From positions 46,287,908 through 46,351,907 of the forward strand of contig JAJKFL010000003.1 in assembly GCA_021186555.1 (NCBI GenBank): DNA of 64,000 nt, written 5' to 3'. This stretch comes from Reticulitermes speratus. Taxonomy: Eukaryota; Arthropoda; Insecta; Blattodea; Rhinotermitidae. Below are positions 22,600-36,062 of the stretch, piece after piece (positions within the stretch are counted from its first letter, which is position 1; each line of letters opens with the position of its first letter). A program made the translations under genes and the position numbers. The notes beneath the pieces are model-generated. The model searched no databases. It was given only the letters and a program-made list of their open reading frames with translations, and had not been told where the DNA came from.

Positions 22600-24360
22600 A
22601 TGTGAACTCTCATGGACATGGAATATACCTGCTAATGTTCATACAATTTTACACTTTGCCTTAAAATGTTATTTCATTTCAAAAACCGTCAGGTGTTTTT
22701 GACGCACTCTGTATTATAATTTATTTTTTATTTTTCATATGACTGGCTCACTATATAATAAATTATATCTAGTTCATGCAAAAAATGTTGAGCCGGTAAC
22801 AAATCTGATTAAAACCGGCAACCCCTGTTTGAAATATTGTTCCATATGTTGAACGCTTAATGGGATACAGAATAGAGAGCAGAAACCACTGCCACTTCTA
22901 TCGGAATGAATTCTTTTGTCGTAATTTCTTTCCTAGTTTGTCCAACTCTCTAATACACTTTGTTTCAACGTATTACTAAATGGAACAACAAACGTGTATA
23001 AAAACAGTACGTAAGAGTAAAATAAGTTTGTCGTGTACATAATTATTTGTAATATTCATACCTTAGTCGCGTACAAGGACTCGGTGATGCTGTGGTATGT
23101 TGGATGCTGCCAACGTCTGAAGAGTAATGAAACGAAATCAGCCAGGTGTCTCTCCAAGTACTCTCACGTAACCTTGACACTTGTACAAGTCATGTGGTAT
23201 TTATGCCATGTTTTGTTTGCAACATTGTTGAATAATTATGTTACTTTTTTTTTAGTCGTCTTCTTCTACCTACTCCGGTTTCCCGTATTTGTTACTTAAT
23301 GACGTATATTCGTATTTTATTATGCAAGAAGCTGCGATTGAATCACCGTCGCAATAAAACACAGGGCAGGGATTTCATTAAGTCCTTGTGGGCCTTGAAA
23401 CTTTGAAAAAACTTCAGTTCTATTTAGGATAAAATTAATCTGTAAAATAAATTTTAATGAGTATGTATTATAGTTTTTGTGAACAGGGGTAGTTTATTCA
23501 TTTGTGTGTTTCAGTTTGCTTTTTCGTTTTATTTCGGATTATTCACCCTGCACTATATAGCTTCAGTAGAAGAAAATGTTAATTGTGTGCTCTGGCTAGC
23601 AGAGTTAAGCCCATATGAACAGTGGGAAGAAGATTTACTGCACCTTACGGGGAAGTGACAAGACACAAATTCAATTTCATACTGGAGGCAGATATTCAAG
23701 GAATGCTTCTGCGAATGAAATGTTGCCAAGTGGAACGCCAGGGTTAGATGGGGGGCTCGTGGCATCTGTAGGAGAAGGTTTTAGACAAATCCCACTAAAA
23801 TCACTAAAATGGGCACTTGTGGAATTATATAACTGTGCCGTGTTACTTTAAAATATCAAGAGAAGTTTCGGCTGTACGATATCTGCCACCCTTGACCCAC
23901 ATTTAGTTGCCCCTTTCCCTTCCTCCCCTACTTCCTTCTTGGTATGTCCCACGAGTTCACCTGTTTGGTTTGTGAACTTCCTTGGTCACTCAGCGACCAG
24001 TCTGCGCGGGATGAGCATCGAAATTTAGTTTCGGCTTGTATTTCAAAATTATATTTGGCACATACTTATACAGCGGGGGTTGTTGAAGTCCTTGGTAATG
24101 CTGGAGTCTGATTTGTGTTTATCTTGTACCAGCACAGAACTGCCAAGCATTTGCTTGTCTGTGTGCGAGCCTCTCTTCAAAGTGGTATTGATATGGTTTT
24201 GATGTGTTGGTGTTTATATGTATTTCAAACTACGCCATTCTGTAAGTAATGGTGATTGTTTGCTTTAAGTTTGTTTGTAAAATAAATAGGTGCAGTTGAT
24301 TTTGTGTAGCTCCATTCGGCACCTTGAGTTAATGCTGGCCGCTCCACCAGCTTGCATTAA
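22600..24360. other. Gene-free intergenic DNA
   Basis: No supported gene or clear repeat. The last open frames (23.0 and 23.6 kb) are short and carry no recognisable motif. Confidence 0.45.
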
Positions 24361-24369
24361 TAGATCCAT

Positions 24370-24600
24370 GGCGAGACGGAGCACAACCCCAAAACAACAG
24401 TGCACAAAATTCTCAGAGTGAAACTGCAACATTGGCAGTCCTCATGAGATTAAAGCGCATCAGATGTTGCAGGAGGAGGACTTTCACTCCCGATTTACTT
24501 CCTGACACCATCGCATTGAAGAAACTGGAAACGACGACTTATTTCTTGACAATGTAACATTTAGTGACGATTGAACATGACGCAGTGTGTTTATTGTCAA
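24370..24600 (+). pseudogene. Weak mariner-like transposase fossil
   Basis: Across shifting frames one can read TTVHKILRVKLQHWQ, then EEDFHSRFTS, and LFLDNVTFSDD, which mirrors the order HKIL...FCTQM...FLKNVVFSDEA of mariner-type proteins. The identity is low and frames break often, so this is tentative. Confidence 0.35.
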
Positions 24601-24926
24601 TATTTGCACGAATTAATATTTTAGTGAACTTATGACACCGGGCAGAACTACAATAGCATTTGGGGCTTATTTTTACACATAAAAATATTTCATAGTTTGG
24701 CACGTACTTGTCCAAAATGTTGCGAGGCTCTCTTCTGCTTTATCGATTTCAGAAACAGGAAATCGAAATCAGGGGGATTTCTTTTTCAAAATGTCCCTTT
24801 AATTTCCTTCGCTTGCTCCTCCAGGTTGTCCTTGGCATATTGTTGACAAATCAAAGCGTTTCCAGTTTTCAGATTTGTGCAACGAACGATTACGTTCATG
24901 TAATGGAGTTGATTTTAGGTTGCTAA

Positions 24927-25066
24927 CTTCTGGGATATGCTCATAATACCACTGTTTTGGAGGAACCTGCTGCCTCCAGCTTCAAGGATGGAAAGTGAAT
25001 GCAGAGACAGCAATTTTCTCCAAAACTGTACTACATAGCTACCAAAGTACACGGCGTCATATCCTA
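24927..25066. repeat. Foldback-type repeat with CACGGCGTCATAT end
   Basis: It starts cttctgggatatg and ends cacggcgtcatatcc, which are inverted relatives of each other. Inside, gttttggag pairs with ctccaaaac, and cctgctgcctccagcttcaag matches modules in the copies at 6.3, 28.1 and 30.7 kb. Confidence 0.5.
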
Positions 25067-25544
25067 TAAAACAGCACCTTCCTCGTTTCTGCCGCAAGAA
25101 CTTAAAATCTCACAACAGTTATGTCCTTCTGGAAGTATAATGTTTAATTCTGTCGTTAGGATGTTTTGCTATTGCTGTCTGCTTGCCTACCTTGTGAAGA
25201 GGAAAGAGCAGGCTGGAAGACTGACGTCTGACGCCACCGGGCAAGAGGATGCAGGAAGCTGTTGTTCTGAACGGAATTGTCTCACTTGTTCCACGCAACA
25301 GCATACGGCTTTGTCCGAATACATAAGCCGTTCTTGATCGTAACATAATTAAACCGGGAAGTTGAACCTGAAAAATAGAATGTCCTTTCTTTATCTAGCT
25401 GTAGTAACTTACACAGCTTTAATGTATTTCTGTTATAATATAATCCAAATATAATTTTTCAGACTCTATGAGATAGTTGCTATTTCCCCACAGAAGCTAG
25501 AAGCCCAGATCATCATAGCTTACTAGATTTCACTATTGCAACAT

Positions 25545-25640
25545 GCCGCGGCAAAGCGGTTGGCATCTTTCCTCCTCAGACTCTCGGGTTCATATCTCAG
25601 CCAGGTGATTCCTTCTCGTGATTGAGATAGTTGTGGTCCT
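25545..25640 (+). repeat. Possible degenerate tRNA-headed SINE fragment
   Basis: tgccgcggcaaagcggttggcat followed 25 bp later by ctcgggttcatatctc resembles the A-box and B-box of a SINE head. No tail or target duplication is seen. Confidence 0.3.
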
Positions 25641-25918
25641 ATATAGTCCGTCCAGGAATACGCCTGATCTACCGACTTCTTCACTATACTTTCCAGTTAG
25701 TAATTTGTCCTACAATTCGACACCATATGACCTGACACACTGCGAGCCTTTTAAAATAAAATACAAGACATTCCCTTAATGTATTTTCGTAAATTGTTGG
25801 TTGCTTCGTCCTTCGTGCATACAAACAGGCTTCTGATGGCTTCTTCTTTATTCAATTGCAATTTGTGCTTTATTTTAAAAATGTAATAATAACACACAAC
25901 GCGAGATCTTAGCTCTTT

Positions 25919-26106
25919 TGGGATGTTACGCAACGTAGATTGGTAGATAGTTACCGACGTTTCGGGACAACCCATCGGTCCCATCTTCAAGGGTCAACCA
26001 GTGTACTGCTTAGTCTTATGAAATGTTACGCGTCGTAGATTGGTAGTCAGTTACCGACGTTTCGGGACAACCTATCGGTCCCGTCTTCAAGGATCAAGCA
26101 GTATAC
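25919..26106. repeat. Direct dimer of a 100-bp module
   Basis: Two direct units begin at atgttacgc (25923) and atgttacgc (26023), exactly 100 bp apart, sharing cgtagattggtag, gttaccgacgtttcgggaca and cggtccc-tcttcaagg. On the minus strand each reads ttgaaga(t/c)gggacc...tgtcccgaaacgtcggtaac, the module also seen at 52.26 and 60.0 kb. Confidence 0.75.
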
Positions 26107-26341
26107 GCATCATGATCAGAATTAGTGCTTATTATTTTTCCTGACACATAAATTATGATTCTTTCTCGTATAGTTTAAAATGAAAATTACTTTAAAATCA
26201 TCTTAACCACTTGCACATGCCTTTCATTTCCAGTCACGCACTATTTTTTTAATATTTATATAAAGAACTAGAAAAATAGTAAGCACCACTATTTCACTTC
26301 TGAACAGTTTAAGTAAAGGATATGTGTTTTTTAATAGTAAG

Positions 26342-26628
26342 GTAAAGGTAAAGTTCTCCCTAGAACAGGCCATGAAGGCCCAGAGGGGGAGCAGAGGTAT
26401 AGCTCTACTCTTTCTTTAACCCTGGCACTAGATGAGGGTGGGTGGTGAACTCCACGGCCCGGCCGCTTTACCCCCGGGAAAGAGACCCGGTACCCATATT
26501 ATAGGAGGCTGGGTGGGCCCCAGGGCCGGTCTGGACGGGTGCGGAAAATCTCTCCCTCACCGGGATTCGATCCCCAGACCGTCCAACCCGTAGTGAGTCG
26601 CTGTACCGACTGAGCTATCCCAACCCAC
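26342..26628 (-). mobile_element. tRNA-headed SINE, family C, copy 2
   Basis: On the minus strand the head is gggatagctcagtcggtaca (A-box) and gggatcgaatcccgg (B-box), followed by the same body as copy 1 and a cctttacctta tail. The target duplication tttttaatagtaag lies at both borders (to 26341 and 26630-26643) without mismatch, so it is a fairly young insertion. Confidence 0.9.
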
Positions 26629-26644
26629 GTTTTTAATAGTAAGA

Positions 26645-28080
26645 AGTTTGATATTTTTTGTTCAAGTGTATTTAAGAAAAATTGATTGGATGGAAATTTG
26701 TTGTTATTTAGTACTAATAGTCGCTTAGCTAGTCAGTCAGTTACATGTCACCGCTCTTTAAGCAATTGTTCACGCTTGGTCTATTACAGTCACAACACAA
26801 AGTGTCGTCGCTTGACGTTTAACCGCCTGTCATGATATGAATTCGAGTGAACCGGGGTCTATGCACGTATCTCAGTAGAGTGGCCGGTAATAATATATGA
26901 GATTAAACTGGCCTATCAGTATCTAATTCCAAAGGTCATAAGGTCAGTGTTCATCACGTTCTGATCCAAATAAGATCTATAGAGTGAGGTGACAGGAAAA
27001 TGTTCACTCTGCATATTATTGTCATACATGTATGAGAATTAAACTGACATATTTTAAGAATATGTATATGGCAAAATAAATTATTAACATTACGAAATAA
27101 CGAGCTAATGTACTAAACCGGTATACAGTAAAACATGTCAAGTGTATTGAGAAGTAAGTAACCTTTTCTTCTCCATTTTCTTTGTTTAATTTTTCCTGTC
27201 TTTCTTTTTATTGCTTCTTATTATTTCGTGTAATATGACTTCTATATTTTGTAAAGTCTATGGTAAAATCATATTTATCGCGATGTATATCTGTCTGTGT
27301 TAAAAATTTGCTTTGAGAAACAGCACGGTAGCTACACATTATTTAATTCACGTAACTTACCTTGACCTTCATTCATAGCCAAAAAATTTGCCCTATCATG
27401 CTGATCACTAGACTACACAGTTCACAGTTGGCTCTTTATTTTCATAAACTTTATCAATCCAAAACTCCTCAAAAGAGAACTTATATATTTCGGTAAGAAA
27501 TGTATCGCATGCTAAGTGACGTTTTTGTGCACAAAAACCGTTTTAAAAAAATCCATCAAGATTCCAACAGAGTACTTATAAAACCACGTTTCGTAATCTG
27601 TCTGGTACTGCGGATGCTTTAAAAGACTGACTAATTCTGCAGGCCCCTTTCCCTATAATTATCTGAATTCTCGGACCCCTAAGGCATAAGTCGAGGTGAA
27701 ATTTAAATTTAGAATAATTGCAAACCATAATGTTAATTAAATTCTAAGGCACGTCAAAGCGTCAGGGTTGAAACTCATTACAAACTGTAATTTTTTTAGC
27801 AGTAATAAGAGAATAACTAATATTAGATGAAACCTAAAGGAAGAATCACTTTGTTCTGCCGAGCAGCAAATATCCTTTTTATGCTATTATTCCAAATAAA
27901 GAGAGTTTGTAAAATATTAACATGTTTGAACACAACATCTGTTTTGTTCTAACTGATCACATGAAACCAAAAATAATCTTGCAAACCTTCTGATCAGACC
28001 TCGTGGACCCATACGATTCCGCTGACTACATTTTGAGAACTAAAGGTATACAGATTACCTGTTACCGAAAATTAAAGTAT
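26645..28080. other. Gene-free intergenic DNA
   Basis: AT-rich; no gene or repeat family recognised. Confidence 0.45.
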
Positions 28081-28105
28081 TCTGAGACATGATACATTGC
28101 CGGTT

Positions 28106-28262
28106 GCTAAATATGACGTTGAGGATGTTCTGAAAGTTATTGCTGTGTTCGTCATCTTCAGAGACTAGAGAGCCTTGCTGAAATAGCTTCTGAAGATGGA
28201 GGCAGTATGTCAAATGGAAATGTCCATATATTCTCACGATTGTACGCGGCGTCATATTTACA
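28106..28262. repeat. Foldback-type repeat with CGCGGCGTCATAT end
   Basis: ctaaatatgacg at the left and cgtcatatttaca at the right are inverted relatives. Between them gttcgtcatcttcagagac and cttctgaagatggaggcagta form the central modules seen in the copies at 24.9 and 30.7 kb. Confidence 0.5.
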
Positions 28263-28264
28263 GA

Positions 28265-29935
28265 AGACCTAAATATTAATCAATACCGTTGTATTTTGCA
28301 TAGTAACTCTTTTCTTTGGCCGGTGGGAATTGCGGTTAGAATTGATTTAGGCCTGCAGTGTTTGTGGTAGATCGCAATCGACAGAAACAGAAATCCCTTC
28401 GGGGACTTCGTATGAAAAATTTGGAACATACGAACTGAGAGACGGACAGATAACGTCCTAATTTTTATGTCTTTATTGCACTCGTACGTATTTGTTACAA
28501 GGATTTCATACAGAGATATAAATTTAGCACTATTCAGACTAGGACACAACTACTATTAGAGGTTTGTAGGTTTTTAAATTTGCGTATCCATAGTTACCTG
28601 TTATTGTCTGTCCAATTTTCGATTTAACACATTAATTCACAAAGCCAACACACACTATAATGCTGTCACAATTCGAATAAGACTGCAGCAGCTTGCGGAA
28701 CTGTACAGAAAGATTATGAACGTTGGCCTGAACTTTGACCTGTGACGTCCGCGCATTACGGTGTTCAATAAGTAAGTAATCGACAGTACATTCTTCGGAA
28801 TGTCGAAGTGATAAAGGCCGTTAGGTCACCCGAATGCACTTCTCTAGGGGTACATTTAATTGCTCAAATCGCTCAGCTGGTTGTCCGTAGAAATATGTAC
28901 AGTGCCTGAAGCCCATAAATTATTTGTTGTTATTAAATCATTTATTATTAATAGCGAAAATCAAAACTGCAGAAATGATATAAACCTTTGTAAGGCGAAT
29001 TTCACCAAAATCAGTCTAATCCTACCCCCAAGAAAATTCTCCAAGCTTGTTACGAAGTTGTTGGTTTGGTAATGTGTAAGGGAACCGTATCTGTTTATTT
29101 CCAACACGAGAACAAGAAACTACACGCTCTGTCAGCCTCATTTTGCCACAGTTTCTGTTAAGTACTCCTGTTTCGCCTTTTCCGAACTAAAATTCTCATA
29201 TATTTTCACAAGAATTCTGGCATTGTGGTCTTTATGACGGGCTGTGCAAAGAACGCGTGCGACATAAACGTATTTAAAAACCAGATTGAAAAATGAATAG
29301 CTTAATTTTTAAAGTCACTCCCCGCCTTTTGTGCTACCAGAGAAAAAATTCGAGCTCTTACAGCTTAGGGAAAGGAAAGGATTATTGTGTGACTTCTTGA
29401 TGTGTTATGTTATGAAATGCTGTTTGTTATGTATGCTACATGGGGAATTGTTATATATGTATACGTCAGTGTAGTGACAGGCTATAGGGTGGAACACGGG
29501 ATACACAGGTTTCAGCTTTCCGCGAAGCCAGAGGCTTCTCTCTTCACCGTGCCGCCACAACTGGCTCTGGTGCTCATCCTGTCCAAGAGTACAGGCGGGT
29601 GTCTACCCTGGAGTAATTCGGTACAGGCGTAAATCTAACCACTTATTCTAATGATGACATAGTATTCTTAGAAATAACAAGGCATAATATTCCAGGAGAC
29701 TAGAATACCTACTTTAAATTATCTTACGACATTTTTTGTAATCAATTGGAATTTATGTGGTAATCAAAATAATAAAATACAAACCGTACACTTTATAAAA
29801 ACACATTAATTATTTAAACACTGTAGCATGTTTGGTTTTATCGGGTCTTCAGGAACACCAATTAATAAAACAAGTAGATCCCCGAAACTGTTACATATTT
29901 TGATCACAATATGACAAATAAGTAAAAGGGACAAT
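28265..29935. other. Gene-free intergenic DNA
   Basis: No gene supported. The open frame at 29.4 kb has no family signature and no splice context. Confidence 0.45.
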
Positions 29936-29949
29936 ATTAAATACAAAAC

Positions 29950-30215
29950 TTTTTTTCTTTTCTATGGCTCAACAGCCCCTTTTCGGGTGCCTAGGCCTCC
30001 TCTTTTCGAGGCTTCACGATCACACTTTTAGACACACCACACTCGGTAGGACTCCTCTGGACGAGTGACCAGCCCGTCGCAGAGATTTCTACCTGACAAC
30101 ACACAACACTCACAAGAGACAGACATCCATGCCCCCGGTGGGATTCGAACCCACGATCCTAGTAAGCGAGCGGCCGCAGATCCACGTCTTAGACCGCACG
30201 GCCACTGGGATCGGC
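29950..30215 (-). mobile_element. tRNA-headed SINE, family A, copy 1
   Basis: Read on the minus strand: gccgatcccagtggccgtgc (A-box region), then gtgggttcgaatcccaccgg (B-box), a body ending in ggctgttgagccata and an A-rich tail. The 13-bp duplication attaaatacaaaa (29936-29948 and 30216-30228) is perfect. Confidence 0.92.
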
Positions 30216-31490
30216 ATTAAATACAAAATATCCTAATTTAATTATAAAGAATAAAATTGCAAAAATGTCCTAATTAAAATAACAATAAATATTTTTCTTC
30301 AGATTTATAATGTATAATGTTATTTTACTTAAGCAGAAGATTTAGTATTTCATTGTTTATAATTACATGAAGGCAGTGTACATTTTATATTTATGTCTTT
30401 TACACATTTCTCTTATTGTTAGTAAAACCCTTCGTAGACTTGAGCATCCGCTTGTTGTAGTATGAATGGTATCCCTGAAGATGGCCGATAAGACCGAAAT
30501 ACGTGACAGTGTTTAATTAATGTACTTGTATAAAGTGAGCTTCGTTTTTTTGTATTATTTGACTAAATTACAATACATGATAAAACACTTATTACAAAGT
30601 TACTCTCTTAATATTTTGTGTAGGTAAAATTATTATGAGCTTTGAAGTTCTCCTGTAATCATTGCTAATGATTCTTCTTTTTGATGGTGCCTTGTAGTAT
30701 GGCAGAAATAAACCACCGTTTTGGAGTAAGGTGCTCCCTCCATCTTCTACCGTGAACATAGAGGCAATACATTCCCCCGAAGCTTTGTTGAATTTCTGTA
30801 AGTCCATATGGCGTCACATCTCAGAAGGGATTGTTCTCAAAAGGTATTTACTCTTCCACAGTTGTATTTGCCTGCACTTACAAAGTGCCTTGCAAGGTGT
30901 TACACTCTATATTAGCCTTTTTTATCCACGCATGCTGATTTCATGAAGAATATTAAAATTATGTAACTTTCAGAGTGTCACTTTTGGGTGGAGTCACTTG
31001 ATATAGTACTCTGCCGGTACAAATGATGATAATTTAAATCACTAGGGAAACAAGACATGTCACGCGTGTTGTGTCCCTCGCACGTTACAGAACATTAAAG
31101 AGCCCCGAGAACATAAGGGTTTTTATCTATATCTAGACAAATTTCAGAAGAGGGTGTGGTAAATTTGAACTCCAGTGTACTTGCAGAGCTACATACTTGT
31201 TATGCAATATGTACATGTTTTTTTTCTGCTGCGAAATATTGAGTCTGAATTAATTGCTGGCAAGAAAACGGCACAAAAATACTGCATGTTATAATTGCAA
31301 ACATTGTTAAAATTAGCCTATTTTCCACGTAAACTTGTATAGTGGTAATGGCTGTAGAATGTTACTCCCTATTGGCTGTTTCACAATACAATTCTTACTG
31401 GATCCTATTATGACATCTTGGAGTACCTTCGCTAATAATTATAAAGGAGACCCCCTTATCGAGTTTCGGGGGGGGGGGGAGGGGGGTGAC
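30216..31490. other. Intergenic DNA with one foldback-type repeat and a hammerhead-like core
   Basis: A repeat at about 30655-30835 has cctccatcttctacc and ends atggcgtcacatctcagaag, a diverged member of the CGGCGTCATAT family. At 30473-30505 cctgaagatggccgataagaccgaaatacg matches the core shared with other repeats. A pure G run lies at 31467-31478. No gene. Confidence 0.45.
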
Positions 31491-31493
31491 TGG

Positions 31494-31850
31494 TTATTCG
31501 CGCTTCTGGATAGAACCTCCACTTAAATAAAACTCTGCTCTGTCTGATGTTGGTGATTGACAAACACCAGCTTCCAAAAGAAGAACATTCCTCTCTACCA
31601 TCTCGTTTAGAAAGACTGGCCATGGCTGTCCTCCTTCTACCGGGCCTCTACAACGACGAAATCTTATTCGTCCAGCAGATAGGACATGGCATCTTGTGGG
31701 TATTCGTCCGGGTTTGTAAGTGTTTCTGGATTGCATGAGCGTAGTGTTGAGACTGGTGAAGAGGACAGTATTTACCCCTGAAACGTCTGCAGTTCCTGGA
31801 CAACTGGCAGCTGGCAGCCGGTGTGCAGTGGGATGCTGTGGTAGTTATTG
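31494..31850 (-). pseudogene. Decayed N-terminal fragment of a third GMC oxidoreductase
   Basis: Aligned to the intact gene, the minus strand gives GRIRFRRCRGPVEGGQPWP (from the FAD fold region), then ERNVLLLEAGVCQSPTSD (compare [16 protein letters not shown]) and FYLSGGS. Upstream, the DNA for the hydrophobic leader also matches: tttctggattgcatgag, gagactggtgaagaggacag and gcagtgggatgctgt. Only about the first 115 codons remain, with indels and stops. The rest of the gene is not found within several kb downstream on this strand. Its position between the two other GMC loci, on the same strand, supports a local tandem family. Confidence 0.82.
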
Positions 31851-31859
31851 TCCATATTA

Positions 31860-34800
31860 CAAATGAATCATTCTGTACGAAGAGAAATGTTCAGTGACTT
31901 GCCAACGGACTGCCAATTCAGCTAAGTGCTCCAAGTAAAATTTTGTTGTTGGTGAGTGGGATGAAGAGAAGCTAATATTAGTGACTATCATCTGGCGTGA
32001 CATTTCTACTGTTAATAATAAAACTACAAATGATGCTTCTTTGAACTGAAGGAAATATATTAAAGCATACGTGAACATTAAGGAAAATAACTTAGAATAT
32101 TATATAAACCATATTTTAACTTATTACGCCAATTAATATTTTTTAAACATATCGAGTTTAATATATTATGGAAATTAATTCCTCATAAACAAATCCTAAT
32201 TTAATTAAGATAGTCATCAACTAAAAGTTAAATGCATATATTTAGAGTGGCAGACATACTGCTTGTTTATCTTCTAAAATTATTTTAAAATTGTTATATC
32301 TTAGGAACTTTAACTTCGTTTTCACATGAAATTTCGCAATATTTCCGTGACAGTAGTAGAAAATATAAGCAGAAAGGTAAAGCTACGTGCAGTAGCGAGT
32401 CTAAAATATTCTGTCAACTAGTTCGGATGTTTTTATGGAGGCCAGACACGAACAAAATTTATGAAAATACCTTTGCTTATAAGATAAAACTTGTAACGAA
32501 GTTACGTATAAGGACAACGTAAACTTAAGTGGTGTTAGTTTGGATGTTATCTATGAATTATACAACTGTTTCAGTGATATCAACACAGTGCGGAGACAGG
32601 AGAGGTAATGTAGAGAAAATGACCACTATATATTTTATGTGCTGGGTGCTTTTGGATGTCAAGATTGTATCATTCCAAAAGACTGAAACGTGTAAGACAG
32701 CTTTCAAGTCATATCATGTTTACGAGTTTTGTCATGAAACGCCATGTTCTCCACGCAACCACATACAAGCGACCGCACTATAAGATTACATTACATAATT
32801 GAGATGGGTAGTGTTGCCGCATCCATCTTACAATATTGACATCTTATACACAATTCAGCTTGTTTGGACGTTAGAAAGGCAGACTGCGGTGCAGAGGACG
32901 AGGCACAGTGAAAGACTGTCCGCAAGTGGATGGAGAGGTAACAGAGTAATTTTTGCCTACCAAGGACTACATTATTTTTTTTCAAAGGCGGAAGAACACT
33001 GTTGAAAAAATGGAAATTTTAATGAAAAATAAACGTGTATTCAGCAATGTTGTAGCCAAATGTTTTGAAATATTAATTTATCTAATTTGTAGGTATTATG
33101 AAATACAAAGTGGGCGGCATTACTTTCTGTAGAAAGTATTGCTACGTTGGGTCCTTTCTGGGAAATTAGAAGCTTCAATTTGATCTTAATGTAAGTTAAA
33201 GACTGTACGGATTGATGCGAATCAAAATGAAATTATTTTCACAGCTTTTAGTGTAGGGCTATCCACCAATAACGAAATTTATAAAGACATGTTAAGGGAG
33301 TTTATAAAATTAAACCTGCCGAAACGTGTACTGTAAAGAAACTGGCCGGCAGGTACGACTGTTCTAATGCGCTTATATTTTTATGAGTTAGTCACATTAT
33401 AGTTAGAATCTATCTCATTTTACAAATTCAGAAAATGGTCTTGTTTTTGTCAAATGCTTGCCATATTGAATGACGTTTAAAATGAAAATTAATTGAATTT
33501 GTATTTTATGCCATGTAGGCGCATGAGTCCTATTGCAAAATTAGACTTTTCGTAAAAGGTATGTGAAGTTCATTGTGGGTTTATGTGCTAATCGTTTTGT
33601 AGGTAAAAAATCACTTTCAGAAAATAAACTTCATTGGAGTGCCATGTAGAAAAAAGGTTTTATTTGGACTATTCCTATAGAGTTGATATCATACTAAAGA
33701 ATTATTTTCTACACCATCATTAGCAAATTTAATAAGAGTTGGTAAAATATTTTCAAAAATTAAAAATTTGGACGGAGAGACTGACACGTGCAGATGACCA
33801 TAGACGATTTCCCCCTCGTGCTTTAATTCTGTGTTTTTTATGCAAAGAGTGTTACGAAAAACATGAACAGATTTAGACGTTTTAAAGGCACTAATAGCAA
33901 CTTATCATAATTTTCTCTTTGGATAGTCTTATATTTTAGTGTTATTTTGTATTGTAGGTACATGTTGCAGTTTAGTATGTCTTGCTGCTCTGAGTTTTGA
34001 TGTGGTGATCTCAGACCGGACAATTCTTACGGTTCTCATAAATGAGATTCTTGAACACAATAACTAGATTTTGAAGTGACTTCTTTTGGCTTGAGAGCAA
34101 AGATTCATTTAGAATATAATTTTAAAACCTGTAGTTGGTTGAAACTAAAGGATATAAGCCATACATAAAGCTTTCTTAGTAATTAATTGGTAATTAATCG
34201 ACGCCTAAATTTCTTATTTATTCCAACTTTCATATCAATTGATTTGATAAATTTTTCCAGTGTATAATTTGAAGAAATTTTAATAAGAGTAGTTCTATGT
34301 AAGTTAATAAAAACTCAAAACTCAAAACTCTACCAGTTTTACACCAACTGCAGTTCCATTTTTTCCTTTTATATTTCTTTACCCAGTGCATCACTTTCTT
34401 CCACAAAATCCAACATAAGAAATAAGGATATAAATTCATCAAATTCTGGTTTCGGTTGATAGGTTTCTATAACTTTTTTCCTTGTTTATTGAATACCAGT
34501 TATATAATGTGTAAACTCCTTTCCTTCAGTTTGTAATAATATCTTGGTTTTTTCTTTACAAAGCATTCGCATTGGTTTGCATGGATAAAGTTCATTGCTT
34601 TTATACCAGCTTCTGCTTTTATACATGGAATTTAAAATAATATTTTTTAATTTATTTATGTAGCGCGTGTGGATATTAAATGTTGGCTGAATGTACGGTG
34701 TATATGGTTATAAAATACAGCCTTAACATGAGAGATAAGCCGCCTGTAATTCGATATCATGTGAAATACTAAAAGCTGATATTACGAGCATTTAGTGAGT

Positions 34801-35280
34801 AGAGAATTACTAACCAATAAAGTTAAAATAACGACCACTGTGCTTCTAGTAATACGATGTTATTAATTCAAATTATAGGAGCGCATCAAGTGGGATTTCA
34901 GACTCTTGCATGCATGTAATAAGGATATACGTTACTCTAAAGCTGTTTGTCCTGCTAAAACATTCGCTGAGAAGGAAGGACGCGGTAAAACTGGTTACTG
35001 CGTGACAAGAAATACTGCACTGTACATATTCAACTGTACCAGGGATTACATAACGCGGCTCGCGAGCCGTATGCACCTTGCGCTCGTAACTGGTGTGGTT
35101 CGCGCAAATTGCCTGTAAGACGCAGTCGTCGGAAATTTCTCATAAAGAACAATATAGAAGAGGCCACTAGCTCATCTCGTGGATTCCCAAGCAAGCAATA
35201 TTTCTTTAGAGAAGGCATTCTATTGTGTTTCATCAACCAAATAATGAAGACAATTATAGTCAATGTCATTACCTTTTATT
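31860..35280. other. Gene-free intergenic DNA
   Basis: No gene, transposon or tandem repeat that I can support. A diffuse purine/AT-rich composition runs throughout. Confidence 0.45.
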
Positions 35281-35309
35281 ATGAAAACAATATTTTCCTT
35301 TACAAAAGT

Positions 35310-35425
35310 TACATATTTTGGCCCCTAATTATCTTAATCGGGCGTGAATAAATAAAAGTAGGCATAACTTTTATTTACTCATGCCTGATGATCGCCTTTA
35401 GGGGTCGAACTGTGTGCATTTTATA
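35310..35425. repeat. Foldback repeat with 21-bp near-perfect arms
   Basis: gggcgtgaataaataaaagt and acttttatttactcatgcct pair around a 7-nt loop. The fold extends outward with cccctaattatcttaatc against gatgatcgcctttagggg. The right arm contains CTGATGA (35386-35392). Confidence 0.65.
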
Positions 35426-35800
35426 AAGGCAAATGTTGTTTTTATAAAAAAGATAACTTTTATTGACTACAATTTTTTTTTATTAAGCCGTGTTTTCTTT
35501 TTCGCTAACAGAAAATGCTTGTTGTCCCCTTTTACGCAGTGAGCAGTGTTGCTACCGTACGTTTAACTTGATGAACCAAGACATAGTCTCTTATTTACGT
35601 TGCTTTCCGAAGCTTGTCCAGCGGCCATGCATACTCTGTGCTTTAGGGTTTTTAACATTTTCCAGTATAAGATTTGGTGAAAATTTGTTTAGTGGCTTTA
35701 GATTGGTATGCGAACAGAGGTACATACGGATGGACTGACAGAGCGTCTTGAATGGACGCTCCGCAGGATTCGAAAGCTACAAAATGGAACGTGGATATAA

Positions 35801-36062
35801 TTTTTTTCCCCAATGGCTTTACAGCCTCTTGGGGGCCTAGGCCGCCTCATTTTTCTAGGCTTCACGATCGCACTTTAGACACACCACATTCGGTAGGACT
35901 CCTCTGGACGAGGGACCAGCCCGTCGCAGAGACCTCTACCTGACAACACACAACACTCACAAGAGACAGACATCCATGCCCTCGGCGGGATTCGAACCCA
36001 CAATCCCAGTAAACGAGAGGCCGCAGACCCACGCCATAGACTGCGCGGCCACTGGGATCGGC
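35801..36062 (-). mobile_element. tRNA-headed SINE, family A, copy 2
   Basis: Same order as the 29.95-kb copy in minus orientation: head gccgatcccagtggccgcgc, B-box gtgggttcgaatcccgccg, and an A-rich tail. Flanks gtggatataa and gtgaatataa make a target duplication with one mismatch. Confidence 0.9.

Noticed and set aside
25919..26106. Possible CRISPR-like or satellite array
   Set aside because: Only two units, in an animal genome; better explained as a dimer of a dispersed module.
31460..31485. G-rich run as a G-quadruplex regulator
   Set aside because: A single homopolymer-like run with no nearby gene start; no evidence of function.
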